Source of the DNA: Gemmatimonadetes bacterium T265
GTDB lineage: Bacteria > Gemmatimonadota > Gemmatimonadetes > Gemmatimonadales > Gemmatimonadaceae
Length of the DNA: 64,000 nt
Direction of reading: 5' to 3'
Assembly: GCA_019973575.1 (NCBI GenBank)
Contig: BPUI01000001.1
Span: forward strand, 2,058,342-2,122,341
In this document: piece by piece, positions 24,786-34,495 of the stretch
Numbering within the stretch: the first letter of the stretch is position 1
Layout of the letters: every line of letters starts with the position of its first letter
The notes under the pieces: generated by a model
Told to the model about the DNA's origin: nothing
The model's input: only the letters and a program-made list of their open reading frames with translations
Databases searched by the model: none
Position numbers and translations under genes: made by a program

Positions 24786-24944
24786 GTCCTGCGCCCGCCG
24801 CGCCAGATCGGCCTCCAGGGAGCCGCCGCTCACGGCCCCCACGGTCGCGCCGTCGGCGCCGACGAGCATGCGGGCCGCGGCGCGGGCGAGCGCCGCGCAC
24901 ACTGCGGCCAGCTCGCCGACCGCCAACCGGCCGGCCTGGGTCAC
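24786..24944 (-). pseudogene. xdhC-like remnant (MoCo insertion factor)
   Basis: From GTG 24944: ELAAVCAALARAAARMLVG, then 'ADGATVGAVSGGSLEADLAR', matching the N-terminal XdhC/CoxI motif (ARMLV..DG..VGSVSGGCLE). The part between the first helix and the GARMLV motif is deleted and the protein ends in IS481 sequence. XdhC stabilises and inserts sulfurated molybdenum cofactor into xanthine-dehydrogenase-family enzymes, which fits its place just downstream of the large-subunit gene. The hydroxylase may therefore depend on an XdhC from elsewhere. Confidence 0.6.
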
Positions 24945-25084
24945 GCCTCCCCCGGTGCGGGGAACCCGATGCGCGACCGCGCGCGCGGGCCGGCGTCGAC
25001 GGTCCACCGGCGGCGGGGGCCCGCCCGGTCCCGGCAGCGTACCCTTGCGACCATGCAACAACGGGCGGCGCATCCGGGCGCGGG

Positions 25085-27400
25085 CTACAGCAGCTTGTCG
25101 AGCGTGATCGGCAGCTCGCGCACGCGCACGCCGGTGGCGTTGTAGACGGCGTTCGCCACCGCCGCGCCGACGCCGGTGATGCCGATCTCGCCGACGCCGT
25201 GCGCGCCCATCGGCGCGTGCGGGTCGGGGATGTCGGTCCAGATCACGTCGATCTCGGGCACGTCCGCGTGCACCGGCACGTGGTACTCGGCGAGGCTCGG
25301 GTTCATGATGCGCCCCGTGCGCTCGTCGAACTGCGTCTCCTCGGTGAGCGCGAGCCCGAGCCCCATCACGATGCCGCCGCGGAACTGGCTCGCGCCGGTC
25401 TTCGCGTTGAGGATCCGCCCGCAGTCGAAGGAGCCGAGGAAGCGCGAGACGCGGACCTCGCCGGTGACCGCGTTCACGCGCACCTCGCAGAACTGCGCGC
25501 CGAACGAGTGCATCGACCAGTGCATCATCTCGAGCGGTTGCGACGCGGTCGCCTCGACCGTCACCGCGTCGCGCCCGGCGCGCCCGAGGATCGCGGCGTA
25601 ACGGTCCGACCGCGACGGGTCCTCCCGCGCGTAGAGGCCGCCGTCGCGGCCCGCCACCGCGTCCGCCTTCAGGCCGGCGAGCGGGGAGTCGCCGCCGGCC
25701 AGTTTGAGCAATTCGGTGACTAATTCCTTGTGGGCCGCCATCACCCCCGCCCCGATCGACGCCGTCTGCGACGAGCCGCCGGCGAGGATCACGCCCGGGA
25801 ACGACGAGTCGCCGTACGCCACGCGCACCTGGGCCAGCGGCAACCCGAGCCGCTCGGCGGCGACCTGCGCGTGCACGGTCGCGGTGCCCATCCCCATCTC
25901 CTGCGCCGCGACCTCGACCGTGGCGTGCCCGTCGCGCGTCAGCGTGATCCGCGCCGCGCCGTCCGGCATGCGGTAGTACGGGTACGTCGCCGTCGCGACG
26001 CCCATCCCGACCCACCACTCGCCTTCGCGGCGCGCGCGGGGGGGCGCGCTCCGCTTCTCCCAGCCGAAGCGCGCGGCCCCGGCGCGGTACGCGTCCACGA
26101 GGTGGCGTGAGGAGAACGGGACCCCGGTCGTCGGATCCTTCTCCGGCTCGTTCCGCAGCCGCAGCTCGATCGGGTCGATGCCCATGTGGTGGGCCAGCTC
26201 GTCGACCGCGCTCTCCAGGGCGAAGGTGCCGACCGCCTCGCCCGGCGCGCGCATGAAGGTGTTGGACACCATGTCGAGATCCGTCACCCGCAGCGCGAGC
26301 CGGATGTTCGGCGCCGCGTAGACGACCCGCGCGGGCGAGATGAACGGCTCGAACACGTTGTTGTGCGCGGTCACCGCCGCGACGCCCTCGTGGATCAGCG
26401 CGTCGAACTGGCCGTCCGGCTGGGCCCCGATCGCGACGCGCTGCTCGGTCGTGGTGCGGCCGCCGACGGCCCGGTACACGCCCTCGCGCGAGAGCACGAT
26501 CCGCACGGGACGCCCCGCGAGCTTCGCCGCGGCGGCCGCGAGCACCTGGTGCTGCCAGAGCGTCTTGCTGCCGAAGCCGCCGCCCACGAAGGGGGACGAG
26601 ACGTGGACCTGCTCCTCCTGCAGCCCGAACACCTGCGCGAGTGACCACGCCGTCTGCGCGATGGCCTGGGAGGCGTCGTGCACGGTCAGCGCGTCGCCGT
26701 TCCACACCACCGTCGCCGCGTGCAGCTCGATCGGGTTGTGGTTGTGGCGCGGGGTGCGGTAGGTGGCGTCGACCTTGTACGGCGCGGCGGCGAGCGCTGC
26801 GTCGGCGTCGCCGACGTCGACCGTCATCTCCTCCCCCGACTGCGGCGGGGGCTCGCGCGTCCGCGCCGTGGCCGCCTCGAACACCGTCACCGCCGGCTCG
26901 GCCTCGTACGTCGCGCGCACCAGTGACTTGGCGTGGTCCGCCTGCTCTTGGGTTTCGGCGAGGATGACGGCGATCGGCTGGCCGTTCCAGTGGATCCGGT
27001 CGTCCTGCATCACGGGCAGGTCGTCGGGGCCGGCCGCCTTGGGCTGGGTGTTGAATACCGGCGTCGGCTTCAGCTTCGGCGCGTTCCGGTGCGTCATCAC
27101 CAGCACGACGCCCGGCGCCGCCTCGGCCGCGCTCGTGTCGAGCGTGGCGATGCGCCCCCTGGGCACGCTGCTGTACGCGAGCGCGGCGTAGACCATTCCC
27201 TCGATCGCCACCTCGGCCGCGAAGGGGGCGCCGCCCGACACCTTGAGCGGCCCGTCGACGCGCGGCACCGGCGCGCCGATCAGCCCCCCCGGCGCGCGAT
27301 CGATCAGCGGGTCGGGCGTGCCGCCCGGCATCCAGCGGTCGGGCGCGTGGGGCGCGAGCTTCTTCATCGCCACCTGGATGGCGTTCTGGATCATCGTCAT
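25085..27400 (-). CDS. Molybdenum hydroxylase large (MoCo) subunit, xanthine dehydrogenase/PaoC family
   Basis: 771 residues. Binds molybdopterin and hydroxylates an aldehyde or N-heterocycle with water. Visible: the N-terminal '[20 protein letters not shown]', MoCo motif [10 protein letters not shown] near residue 285, '[20 protein letters not shown]', the MoCo-contacting [20 protein letters not shown], and the catalytic glutamate Glu738 in GAHGVGEIG. The CO-dehydrogenase loop (VAYRCSFR) is absent. Its ATG overlaps the FAD-subunit stop by four bases, completing the operon 2Fe-2S, FAD, MoCo. Order and sequence fit the periplasmic aldehyde oxidoreductase PaoABC branch, but no signal peptide is present on the small subunit. 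Confidence 0.92.
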   Translation of the reverse strand: MTMIQNAIQVAMKKLAPHAPDRWMPGGTPDPLIDRAPGGLIGAPVPRVDGPLKVSGGAPFAAEVAIEGMVYAALAYSSVPRGRIATLDTSAAEAAPGVVLVMTHRNAPKLKPTPVFNTQPKAAGPDDLPVMQDDRIHWNGQPIAVILAETQEQADHAKSLVRATYEAEPAVTVFEAATARTREPPPQSGEEMTVDVGDADAALAAAPYKVDATYRTPRHNHNPIELHAATVVWNGDALTVHDASQAIAQTAWSLAQVFGLQEEQVHVSSPFVGGGFGSKTLWQHQVLAAAAAKLAGRPVRIVLSREGVYRAVGGRTTTEQRVAIGAQPDGQFDALIHEGVAAVTAHNNVFEPFISPARVVYAAPNIRLALRVTDLDMVSNTFMRAPGEAVGTFALESAVDELAHHMGIDPIELRLRNEPEKDPTTGVPFSSRHLVDAYRAGAARFGWEKRSAPPRARREGEWWVGMGVATATYPYYRMPDGAARITLTRDGHATVEVAAQEMGMGTATVHAQVAAERLGLPLAQVRVAYGDSSFPGVILAGGSSQTASIGAGVMAAHKELVTELLKLAGGDSPLAGLKADAVAGRDGGLYAREDPSRSDRYAAILGRAGRDAVTVEATASQPLEMMHWSMHSFGAQFCEVRVNAVTGEVRVSRFLGSFDCGRILNAKTGASQFRGGIVMGLGLALTEETQFDERTGRIMNPSLAEYHVPVHADVPEIDVIWTDIPDPHAPMGAHGVGEIGITGVGAAVANAVYNATGVRVRELPITLDKLL

Positions 27401-28386
27401 GCGTCCACCCCCGTCAGCTCCTGTAGTACCGCCGTGATCGTGCGCTTGGCCAGTTCGACCTTGAAACCGTTGTCCCTGAGCGGCCGCGCGTCGGCCAGCT
27501 CCGCCTCGGCCGCGGCGCGGAAGTGCGCCGCCGTCGCCGGCCGCCCCCGCAGCGCCGCCTCCGCCTTCGAGGCGCGCCACGGCTTGTGCGCCACGCCGCC
27601 TAACGCGATGCGCGCGTCGCGCACCGTACCGTCGTCGGCCACGTCCACCGCCGCCGCGACCGACACCAGCGCAAACGCGTAGCTCGCCCGGTCGCGCACC
27701 TTGCGGTACGTCGACTGCCGCGCGAGCGGCAGCGCGGGCAGCTCGACCGCGGTGATCAGCTCGCCCGGGTGCAGGTTGGTCTCGACGTTGGGCGTGTCGC
27801 CGGGCAGCCGGTGTAGGTCGACGAGCGGCAGCGCGCGCGCGCCGTTAGGCCCGTCCAGGTGCACCACGGCGTCCAGCGCCACCAGCGCGACGCACATGTC
27901 CGACGGGTGCGTGGCGACGCAGTGGTCGGAGGCGCCGAGGATCGCGTGGATGCGGTTGAACCCGCCGAGCGCGTCGCACCCCTGGCCGGGCGTGCGCTTG
28001 TTGCAGCGGGCGCCGTCGTCGTCGTAGAAGTACGTGCAGCGGGTGCGCTGGAGGACGTTACCGCCCACGGTCGCCATGTTGCGGATCTGCCCCGACGCGC
28101 CGTTCAGGATCGCGCGCGAGAGCACCGGGTAGCGCTCGCGCACCGCCCGGTGCTCGGCCACCGCGGTGTTCCGGGCCGCCGCGCCGATCAGGAGGCCGCC
28201 GCCCGCCTGCTCCTCGATTGCCGCCGACAGCCCGGTCACGTCGACCAGGACGCCGGGGCGCTCGAGGTTCTCGCGCATCAGGTCGACGAGGTTGGTGCCG
28301 CCGCCCAGGTACTTGGCCGCGGGGTGCGCGCCGAGTTGCGTCGCGGCGGCCGCGTCGGCGGCGCGCTCGTAGCGGAACTCGTTCAT
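27397..28386 (-). CDS. Molybdenum hydroxylase FAD-binding subunit (PaoB-like)
   Basis: 329 residues. FAD-binding motif [13 protein letters not shown] is at about residue 26, and '[20 protein letters not shown]' at about residue 100 is the second FAD signature. Between them and the C-terminal CODH_FAD_C domain is the cysteine-rich insert [20 protein letters not shown] with GQGCDALGG, which in PaoB holds an extra [4Fe-4S] cluster; the four cysteines are present. It passes electrons from the MoCo subunit's Fe-S chain to an acceptor. Overlaps both neighbours by four bases. Confidence 0.92.
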   Translation of the reverse strand: MNEFRYERAADAAAATQLGAHPAAKYLGGGTNLVDLMRENLERPGVLVDVTGLSAAIEEQAGGGLLIGAAARNTAVAEHRAVRERYPVLSRAILNGASGQIRNMATVGGNVLQRTRCTYFYDDDGARCNKRTPGQGCDALGGFNRIHAILGASDHCVATHPSDMCVALVALDAVVHLDGPNGARALPLVDLHRLPGDTPNVETNLHPGELITAVELPALPLARQSTYRKVRDRASYAFALVSVAAAVDVADDGTVRDARIALGGVAHKPWRASKAEAALRGRPATAAHFRAAAEAELADARPLRDNGFKVELAKRTITAVLQELTGVDA

Positions 28387-28931
28387 CGCCCCGCCCCCGC
28401 CGTCCGGGCGCCGCCGGCGGGGCCCGGCTCGAACTCGGGCGCGAACGTCTCGCGCAGCGCCTCGACGATGCCGTTGTAGGCGCCACAGCGACAGAGATTC
28501 CCGCTCATCCGCTCGCGGACCTCCTCGGGGGTGAAGTCGACGCCTGCTGCGGTCAGGTTCGCGGTCACCGCGCTCGGCACCCCGCGGCGCGCCTCCGCGG
28601 CCATGCCTAACGCCGAGCAGATCTGCCCCGGCGTGCAGTAGCCGCACTGGAAGCCGTCGCAGCCGACGAACGCCTGCTGCAGCGGGGCCAGCGCGTCGGG
28701 CGCGCCGACGCCTTCGATCGTGGTCACCGCGCGCCCCTCGTACTGCACCGCGAGCGCGAGGCAGGAGAGGATCCGCTCGCCGTCGACGAGCACGGTGCAG
28801 GCGCCGCACGCGCCCTGGTTGCACCCCTTCTTGGTGCCGGTCAGCCGCAGGCGCTCGCGCAGGAAGTCCAGCAGCGAGACGCGCGGGTCGTCCGGCAGCG
28901 CGGCGGGCGACCCGTTGACGGCGATGGGCAT
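28383..28931 (-). CDS. Molybdenum hydroxylase 2Fe-2S subunit (PaoA-like)
   Basis: 182 residues. Plant-type [2Fe-2S] cluster ligands Cys37, Cys42, Cys45 and Cys57 ([12 protein letters not shown], later LSC) and the second, helical cluster '[16 protein letters not shown]' with GNLCRCGAY. It is first in the operon; transfers electrons between molybdenum and FAD. Unlike E. coli PaoA it starts directly at the ferredoxin domain without a Tat signal, so the complex should be cytoplasmic. C-terminal 20 residues are Gly/Ala/Pro-rich. Confidence 0.93.
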   Translation of the reverse strand: MPIAVNGSPAALPDDPRVSLLDFLRERLRLTGTKKGCNQGACGACTVLVDGERILSCLALAVQYEGRAVTTIEGVGAPDALAPLQQAFVGCDGFQCGYCTPGQICSALGMAAEARRGVPSAVTANLTAAGVDFTPEEVRERMSGNLCRCGAYNGIVEALRETFAPEFEPGPAGGARTAGAGR

Positions 28932-29280
28932 GACTCACCTCCTGGTCGGTGGGCGCGGGTCTCAGCCCGCGGATGCGGGGCCCGCCGCGGCGCGGCGGGC
29001 GGGTTCCGTGAGAATAATCTGGCGGGCGCCGAGCCGAGGCGTGCACTACGGGGACAGCGTCCGGAGTCAGACGGACGGAGCGACACTCACGAGGTCGCTT
29101 GGTTCCGCGGTGCTGTGACGTTCATGGATGCGGCGATCGACGACGGTGAGCTTTTCGAGGCCGTACCTTCGTCGCAGTGCCTCAGCGCTGTCCAGCATGC
29201 GGGCGCGCCTCGGCCGCATCCGAGTTGCCCGGTACCATCGCATGCTTATGAGGCTGCCGGTCGTGCGACGTCGAGACGCG
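28932..29280. other. Intergenic region upstream of the hydroxylase operon
   Basis: About 350 bases with no supportable gene. It contains the promoter region of the minus-strand hydroxylase operon and the end of the aldo/keto reductase gene. A G+C-rich repeat (GCCCGCCGCGGCGCGGCGGGC, 28,981 on) could fold into a hairpin; I see no other structure. Confidence 0.4.
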
Positions 29281-30240
29281 TCATCCGTGCGCCATCGACC
29301 GATCGCCGCGAACCGCGTCCTCCGGGACCGCCTCCCCGATCGCCGCCAGGGCGCTCGCCGACAGCTGCAAGGGGGCATCCAGCGCTTCCGTCAGCCGTGC
29401 GACCGTGCGCGCGCCGACCAGCGGGACGATGTCCCCGCCCTGACTGGCGACCCAGCCGATCGCGGCCTGGGCCGCCGTGATCCCTTCGCGCTCGGCGACG
29501 CTGGCGAGCGCCGCCGCCAGCCGCTCGTTGTGCGACAGGTTCTGGTCCTGGAAGCGCGGATAGAAGGTGTTCCGAACGTCGCCCTCTCCGCTTCCCTTGC
29601 TGCCGGTCAGCAAGCCCCGGCCCAGCACGCCGTACGCCGTGATCCCGATCCCGAGCTCGCGGCAGACCGGCAGGATGTCCCGCTCCATGTCGCGGGACAT
29701 GAGGCTGTATTCCAGCTGGACCGCGGTGATCGGATGGGCGGCATGCGCGCGTCGGATCGTCTCGCCGTCCACGTTGGTGACGCCGACGTGTCGCACGTAG
29801 CCTTGCTGCACGAGCTCGCCGATCGCGCCGACGGTGTCCTCGATCGGCACGGCGGGGTCGAGGCCGGTCTGGTAGAGATCGACGTGATCGGTCCCCAGTC
29901 GCCGGAGGCTGTAGGCCAGCGCGGTCTTGGTGGCCGCGGGGCGCGCATCGATGCCCAGGAACGAACCGTCCGGGCCGCGTTGCGGCCCAAACTTCACCTG
30001 AATGAACGCCTCGTCGCGCCGGCCCTGCACGGCCTCCGCCAGCAGCATCTCGTTGTGGCCCATGCCGTAGAAATCGCCCGTGTCGAACAGGCTAACGCCG
30101 TGTTCGAGCGCGGCGGCGATCGTGGCGAGCGACGCCCCACGATCGCTGCGGCCGTAGAACTCGGACATCCCCATGCATCCGAGTCCCACGGCGGAAACGT
30201 TGGGGCCGTTCCGCCCGAGTGCGCGCGTCGCAATCGCCAT
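29281..30240 (-). CDS. Aldo/keto reductase
   Basis: 319 residues, TIM barrel reducing aldehydes or ketones with NADPH. The N-terminal signature is 'NVSAVGLGCMGMSEFYG'; Asp and Tyr of the tetrad are in LFDTGDFYG and Lys in FIQVKFG. The fourth residue, usually His in LYYQHRxDP, is replaced in this sequence (HVDLYQTGLDP), as in some AKR members with other substrates. The C-terminal cofactor site reads 'IVPLVGARTVARLTEALDA'. It is last in a minus-strand operon of hydrolase, NmrA-like protein and a small protein. Confidence 0.9.
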   Translation of the reverse strand: MAIATRALGRNGPNVSAVGLGCMGMSEFYGRSDRGASLATIAAALEHGVSLFDTGDFYGMGHNEMLLAEAVQGRRDEAFIQVKFGPQRGPDGSFLGIDARPAATKTALAYSLRRLGTDHVDLYQTGLDPAVPIEDTVGAIGELVQQGYVRHVGVTNVDGETIRRAHAAHPITAVQLEYSLMSRDMERDILPVCRELGIGITAYGVLGRGLLTGSKGSGEGDVRNTFYPRFQDQNLSHNERLAAALASVAEREGITAAQAAIGWVASQGGDIVPLVGARTVARLTEALDAPLQLSASALAAIGEAVPEDAVRGDRSMAHG

Positions 30241-30358
30241 TGTCAGACTCCCTTTCGATAGCGTTTGGCGGTCTCGGTGAGAATCACCTTCTTCCTGGCC
30301 AGGTTAGGCACGGCTGACCGGATCCGCGCGTCCTCCGTTTCCGGCGCTTCGAGGCGCG

Positions 30359-30628
30359 TCACCCGGTCGTGGCCGATCGCGCACCGTGCAGCCATCGCTC
30401 CGCCGCGTCGGCGGAGTCGGTTGGCTTGGTGTTGACGGCGATCGTCGCTTCGGCGCCGCCGTCGGGCGGGATCGCGCAACAGACTGCCTGCCAGCCGCGT
30501 GCTTTTATCTCTGACAGTGTGGCGTCGATCTGCGCCGCGATCTCTTTCGTCGTGATTCCCGGCGGCAGGTCAGGGTCGGAGGTGTCGACGGCTTCCGGCT
30601 TGACTCCGATCAGTAGAACGCGCGTCAT
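30359..30628 (-). CDS. Small conserved protein, internally deleted copy
   Basis: 89 residues, starting MTRVLLIGVKPEAVDTSDPD. It is homologous to the 127-residue protein at 55,081, whose start is MIRVLVIGYAPDAVDYTDP. The alignment holds through 'PPGITTKEIAAQI' and the C-terminal 'NTKPTDSADAAERWL' (against NGSPDSSAEAASRVL), but about 40 residues around the conserved YDCIVVGAGVR are missing in frame. No function is known for either. It is overlapped by the end of the NmrA-like gene and probably translated with it; it may be non-functional. Confidence 0.6.
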   Translation of the reverse strand: MTRVLLIGVKPEAVDTSDPDLPPGITTKEIAAQIDATLSEIKARGWQAVCCAIPPDGGAEATIAVNTKPTDSADAAERWLHGARSATTG

Positions 30629-31526
30629 GGGTTTTCTCTCCAGCAAGCGCCCGCCTCACGCTTTCGGCCATGGGCGTCGTCGGCCGTCCGATCACGCGGC
30701 TGAGGACGCGGCCATCGTCGAACAGCGCGCCCCGCGTCGCGCCGGCGTCGGCGTCGGCGACGACGGCCGCGGCGGCATCGGGCAGCCCGGCGGTCTTCAG
30801 CGCCGTTTCGTACGCGCCCGGATCGAGGTTCTCGTAGCGGACCGGGCGACCCGACTGCCGGGTGATCTCGGCCGCCAGTTCGGTGAGGGTGAAGGCGGTG
30901 TCGCCCGCGAGTTCCAGGATCGTACCGCCGGGATGGCGGTCCGCGAGCAGGACCTCGCCGGCGGCCGCCGCGTAGTCGGCCCGCGTCGCGGACGCGATCC
31001 GGCCGTCGCCGGCCGCACCGTTCAGCACGCTGCGGCCGAGCGCGGCTGCGATGCCGGCGAGGTAGTTCTCCGTGTACCAGTTGTTGCGGAGCATGACATA
31101 GGGCAATCCCGACTCGACGATCATCGCCTCCGTCGCCCGATGCTCATCGGCTATCTGGAGCGGCGACGAGTCGGTGTGGAGCAGGCTCGTATAGGCGATC
31201 AGGCCGACCTGGGCGGCGCGGGCGGCGTCGACGACGTTGCGGTGCTGCCCGACGCGCGCCCCGACGGCGCTGGACGAAATGAAGAGGAGCCGCTCGATGT
31301 CCTTGAACGCGGCGTCCAGCGATGACCGATCGTCGTAGTCGCCGACGCGTACGTCGACGCCGAGCTCGCGCAGCCGGCGCGTCTCGGCCAGGGTCGCGGC
31401 GTCTGGTCGGCGCGCGAGCACGGCGACCGATGCGGACGGCACGCTCTGCAGCAGCCGTTCGACCACGAGGGAGCCGAGCTGGCCGGTCGCGCCGGTCACC
31501 AGCAGGCGCGCAGCTGACTGAGGCAT
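30570..31526 (-). CDS. NmrA-like NAD(P)-binding protein (atypical SDR, azoreductase type)
   Basis: 318 residues. Rossmann motif LLVTGATGQLGSLVVERLL at the N-terminus, 'GDYDDRSSLDAAFKDIERLL', and LPYVMLRNNWYTENYL, the last typical of NAD(P)H:quinone or azo-dye reductase-like atypical SDRs. ATG 31526 has a good AAGAAGGTG ribosome site; ATG 31556, ten codons upstream, overlaps the hydrolase stop (ATGA) and is the alternative. The C-terminal 15-20 residues (HDARSTDRSQAG) are low-complexity and run into the next gene. Second in a four-gene minus-strand operon. Confidence 0.87.
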   Translation of the reverse strand: MPQSAARLLVTGATGQLGSLVVERLLQSVPSASVAVLARRPDAATLAETRRLRELGVDVRVGDYDDRSSLDAAFKDIERLLFISSSAVGARVGQHRNVVDAARAAQVGLIAYTSLLHTDSSPLQIADEHRATEAMIVESGLPYVMLRNNWYTENYLAGIAAALGRSVLNGAAGDGRIASATRADYAAAAGEVLLADRHPGGTILELAGDTAFTLTELAAEITRQSGRPVRYENLDPGAYETALKTAGLPDAAAAVVADADAGATRGALFDDGRVLSRVIGRPTTPMAESVRRALAGEKTHDARSTDRSQAGSRRHLRP

Positions 31527-31552
31527 GTTCGTCACCTTCTTACCGGTGCTGC

Positions 31553-32323
31553 TCATGCGACGGTGTGAGAGAAGTCGCGGATCGCCTGCGCGGTCTGCTC
31601 CGGCCGCTCGATCTGGGGCAGATGCCCGGCGTCGTCGATCAGCTGGAAGCGGGCATGCGGGATCTGCCGGGCGAATTCCCGCCCGTACTCGGGCGTGACG
31701 ACGCGGTCGTGACTGCCCCAGAGCACGAGCGAGGGTACCGAGATGCGGGAAAGCCGTTCCGATAACGTCGGATCGTGCATATACGGCTCGCCCGCGTAGG
31801 CCATCAGCACTTGCTGGTTCGCCTGCCGCAGCGCGGCGGCCTCCGGACTCGGCGGCCGGGCCATGGCCGGGTTCGCGAAGGAGCGCTTGGCGAGCTCCTC
31901 CGGCGGCAGCGAGCGCGGGTCGACGATCGGGCCCGTGCGCTCGGTCGGTTGCAGTCCGACGGTATCGACGGCGATGATCCCGGCGAGCGACGGCGGCTGG
32001 CGGGCGGCCATTTCGGCCGCGATCCAGCCACCGACGGAGTTGCCGACGAGGAGCACGTCCTGCAGCGCCAACTCGGCGAGCAGCGCGACGTAGCAGTCCG
32101 CCAGGTCGGCGACCGAGTCCATCCAGGCGGGGCGCTCGGTCCCGTCGAAGCCTGGATGGGTGGGCAGGATGAGCTCGAAGTTCTCGAGCGCCCCGAAGAG
32201 CGGACGCATCGAGGCCGGGCCCGCTCCCCCGTGGAGGAGGAGCAAGGGCCTGCCTTCTCCCTTCCGGTCGAGGGTGACGTGCAAGAGGGCGCCGTCGAGG
32301 CGGATCGTACGGCTGGTCGTCAT
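31553..32323 (-). CDS. Alpha/beta hydrolase (Ser nucleophile)
   Basis: 256 residues. Oxyanion HGGAGP at residue 31, nucleophile Ser96 in LVGNSVGGW, acid in 'VLWGSHDRVVTP' and His in DDAGHLPQIERPEQ near the end. A stand-alone esterase/lactonase or C-C hydrolase; no lid motif reveals the substrate. First gene of the minus-strand operon, divergent from the AraC regulator at 32,444 with a 120-base gap, which makes that regulator the likely controller. Confidence 0.88.
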   Translation of the reverse strand: MTTSRTIRLDGALLHVTLDRKGEGRPLLLLHGGAGPASMRPLFGALENFELILPTHPGFDGTERPAWMDSVADLADCYVALLAELALQDVLLVGNSVGGWIAAEMAARQPPSLAGIIAVDTVGLQPTERTGPIVDPRSLPPEELAKRSFANPAMARPPSPEAAALRQANQQVLMAYAGEPYMHDPTLSERLSRISVPSLVLWGSHDRVVTPEYGREFARQIPHARFQLIDDAGHLPQIERPEQTAQAIRDFSHTVA

Positions 32324-32443
32324 CGTGCGCTCCTGTGTGCGCGGCCGCCGCGCGCGGTGTGCGGCGACCTGCATCCGAGCTTACGAGCCGTCAGCCGAAC
32401 TGGGAATGCGATAACGTCCGCGTATGCTTCGCGAGCGTCCGGA

Positions 32444-33433
32444 ATGATCGATCCGTTATCCGACATCCTCGGGGTACTGAGACCGCGCCGAGCAGGTTCG
32501 GGCGCCATCAACTTCGGCGGCACCTGGGGCGTGCGGTTCCCGACGCATCACGGCATCCGGTGCTACGCCGTCGGGCGGGGCGAGTGCTGGATCGCGGTCG
32601 ACGGGTGCGGAACGGCGACGCACCTTATTCGCGACGATTGCATCCTGCTCGCGGGTGGACGGCCGTTCCGGATCGGCAGCGCGTCGACCGCCGAGGGGAC
32701 GACCGCGATCGATCCGGCCCTGTTCGCGACGGACACGATCTCGACGGTGAACGGCGGAGGCGCCTGCGTCCTCATCGGCGGCCACTTTCTCCTCGACGAG
32801 GCGCACGAACAACTCCTCTCGAGTGCGCTCCCGCCGCTTGTGACGGTGCGGGATCAGCGGCGGCGCGACACCTTGGGACTGGCACTGAAGGGGTTGTGGA
32901 ACGAGTTGGAAACGCCGCAGCCCGGCGGTCGCCTGGTCATCGACCACCTGAACCAGATGATGCTGGTGTTCGCGTTGCGACTCTACGCGACGTCCGAGTC
33001 GAGCCGGCCGACCGGCTGGCTGTCGGCGCTCGCCGACCCGCGGATCGCCCGGGTGCTCGCCGCGATCCACGCCGCGCCGGAACGGCGCTGGACGCTGCAC
33101 GCACTCGCGACCGAAGCCTTCATGTCCCGCACCGTGTTCGCCGAGCGCTTCACGGCCCTCGTGGGCACGACGCCGATGCACTACCTCACCCGGTGGCGGA
33201 TGGCGACGGCGGCCCACGCGCTTCGAGCGTCCGATGCCTCGGTGCGCCAACTGGCCGGCACGGTCGGCTACACGTCGGGACCGGCCTTCAGCACCGCGTT
33301 CCGGAAGACCTTCGGCGTGTCGCCGAGCGAGTACGCCCGCCTTCCCGTGAGGCCCGCGGCCACGCTGGACGCTCCGGCTGCTCACGGCCCTGCGGCGGCG
33401 GGATCGGGGCCTGAAGGCGACGAACAACCTTGA
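32444..33433 (+). CDS. AraC-family regulator with cupin-type sensor domain
   Basis: 329 residues. N-terminal domain 'FGGTWGVRFPTHHGIRCYAV' and 'DDCILLAGGRPFRIGSA' is the AraC cupin_6 type found in regulators of redox and efflux operons. The C-terminal part has two helix-turn-helix units: 'WTLHALATEAFMSRTVFAER' and 'VRQLAGTVGYTSGPAFSTAF', then 'KTFGVSPSEYARL'. A Pro/Ala-rich tail of about 30 residues follows. Starting at ATG 32444 it is divergent to the hydrolase/NmrA/AKR operon and most likely regulates it. Confidence 0.9.
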   Translation: MIDPLSDILGVLRPRRAGSGAINFGGTWGVRFPTHHGIRCYAVGRGECWIAVDGCGTATHLIRDDCILLAGGRPFRIGSASTAEGTTAIDPALFATDTISTVNGGGACVLIGGHFLLDEAHEQLLSSALPPLVTVRDQRRRDTLGLALKGLWNELETPQPGGRLVIDHLNQMMLVFALRLYATSESSRPTGWLSALADPRIARVLAAIHAAPERRWTLHALATEAFMSRTVFAERFTALVGTTPMHYLTRWRMATAAHALRASDASVRQLAGTVGYTSGPAFSTAFRKTFGVSPSEYARLPVRPAATLDAPAAHGPAAAGSGPEGDEQP

Positions 33434-33838
33434 CGACCGCTTGGACTCGGCGGATGTCGTGGCCGATTGCGGGCCTTGGCTTGCGACTAGGCGGCGCTGT
33501 TACGCTACCGCGGCCGCGACGGTGGGCGGCTGGGCTGCAGCGGCGGCTTTGACGAGGAGATCGTCCGGCTCACATCTCGAGGCCGGTCTCAGCCCGTGTT
33601 GGCGCCGGACGAGCGCAACACCCTCCGCCTGACGTTCCTCTACCCACACTCGGCGAGACCCGGACGCCGGCGGCCCGTTAGGCGCATACTAGACGCTGCG
33701 ACCCCGACGCACACGTCCCACGCCCGACCCAAGTCACCCGCCGCCCCCGGCGGATGGCAGGGGTGCCGTCGGGGTCGCGCACGACGCACGTCCGCGCGCC
33801 CCACGGGTCCGTCCGGCGCGGCCGACGTCGCCGCAGGT
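33434..33838. other. Intergenic stretch without a supportable gene
   Basis: About 400 bases between the AraC gene end and the nitroreductase gene end. Short open frames here are Arg-rich and not protein-like. One GTTAGGC copy at about 33,677. It may be a decayed gene but I recognise nothing. Confidence 0.4.
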
Positions 33839-34462
33839 TCACGCCCGAAACGACCCTTCGAAGGCGAGGTCTGCCAGCGGCGTGCGGGCGCTCGGACGCT
33901 CCCGGTCCCGCAAGGCGTCCGGCAGGGTGGCCGGGTCGCCGAGGCGGCCGACGGCATACGCGGCCTCGACGCGGTAGCCCGCCGGGACGTGCAGTTCGGC
34001 GAACGCGCGTTCCCGGTCGAAGCCGATCATGCCGTGCACGTACCACCCCATCTTGTTCGCCTGAAGGGCGAAGTACCCGGAGGCGGTGCCGGCGTCGAGC
34101 GAGTGGGTCGGCGAGGGCACGTCCGCCTCGGCGCCCGGCGGCCGCATCAGCGAGTTCGACACCAGGATGACGAGGGCCGACGCGCCGGCCGCCCAACTCC
34201 GGTTGAAGGGCACGAGCAGATCGAGGAACTGGCCCCAGTGCGGGGTGTCGCGCCGCGCGTAGACGAACCGCCATGGCTGCGAGTTGTAGGAGGACGGTGC
34301 CCACCGCGCGGCTTCGAGCATGGTCAGCAGGTCCGCCTCCGCCAGCGGCTCTCCCGTGAAGGCACGGGGCGACCAGCGTTCCAGGAACATCGGGTCGACG
34401 GGGTAGTCCGCGGTCCGGCCGTTTGCTGTGGTGACTTCAGCGGGTACTTCGATGGTGGTCAT
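33839..34462 (-). CDS. Nitroreductase-family FMN protein
   Basis: 207 residues. FMN-binding signature 'RAFTGEPLAEADLLTMLEAA', 'RWAPSSYNSQPWRFV', and 'LDAGTASGYFALQANKMGWY', all typical of the nitroreductase family; C-terminal 'VEAAYAVGRLGDPATLP'. Reduces nitro groups, quinones or other electrophiles with NAD(P)H; the substrate is unknown. Last gene of the minus-strand operon that starts with the F420-reductase-like gene under the ArsR regulator at 36,889. Confidence 0.9.
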   Translation of the reverse strand: MTTIEVPAEVTTANGRTADYPVDPMFLERWSPRAFTGEPLAEADLLTMLEAARWAPSSYNSQPWRFVYARRDTPHWGQFLDLLVPFNRSWAAGASALVILVSNSLMRPPGAEADVPSPTHSLDAGTASGYFALQANKMGWYVHGMIGFDRERAFAELHVPAGYRVEAAYAVGRLGDPATLPDALRDRERPSARTPLADLAFEGSFRA

Positions 34463-34495
34463 GGCAATGCCTTCTGATTGGGTGTAGCGATCGAG

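Noticed and set aside
28976-29005. G+C-rich hairpin after the 2Fe-2S gene start as a riboswitch or terminator
   Set aside because: Simple GC repeat, no conserved RNA motif, wrong position for a terminator.
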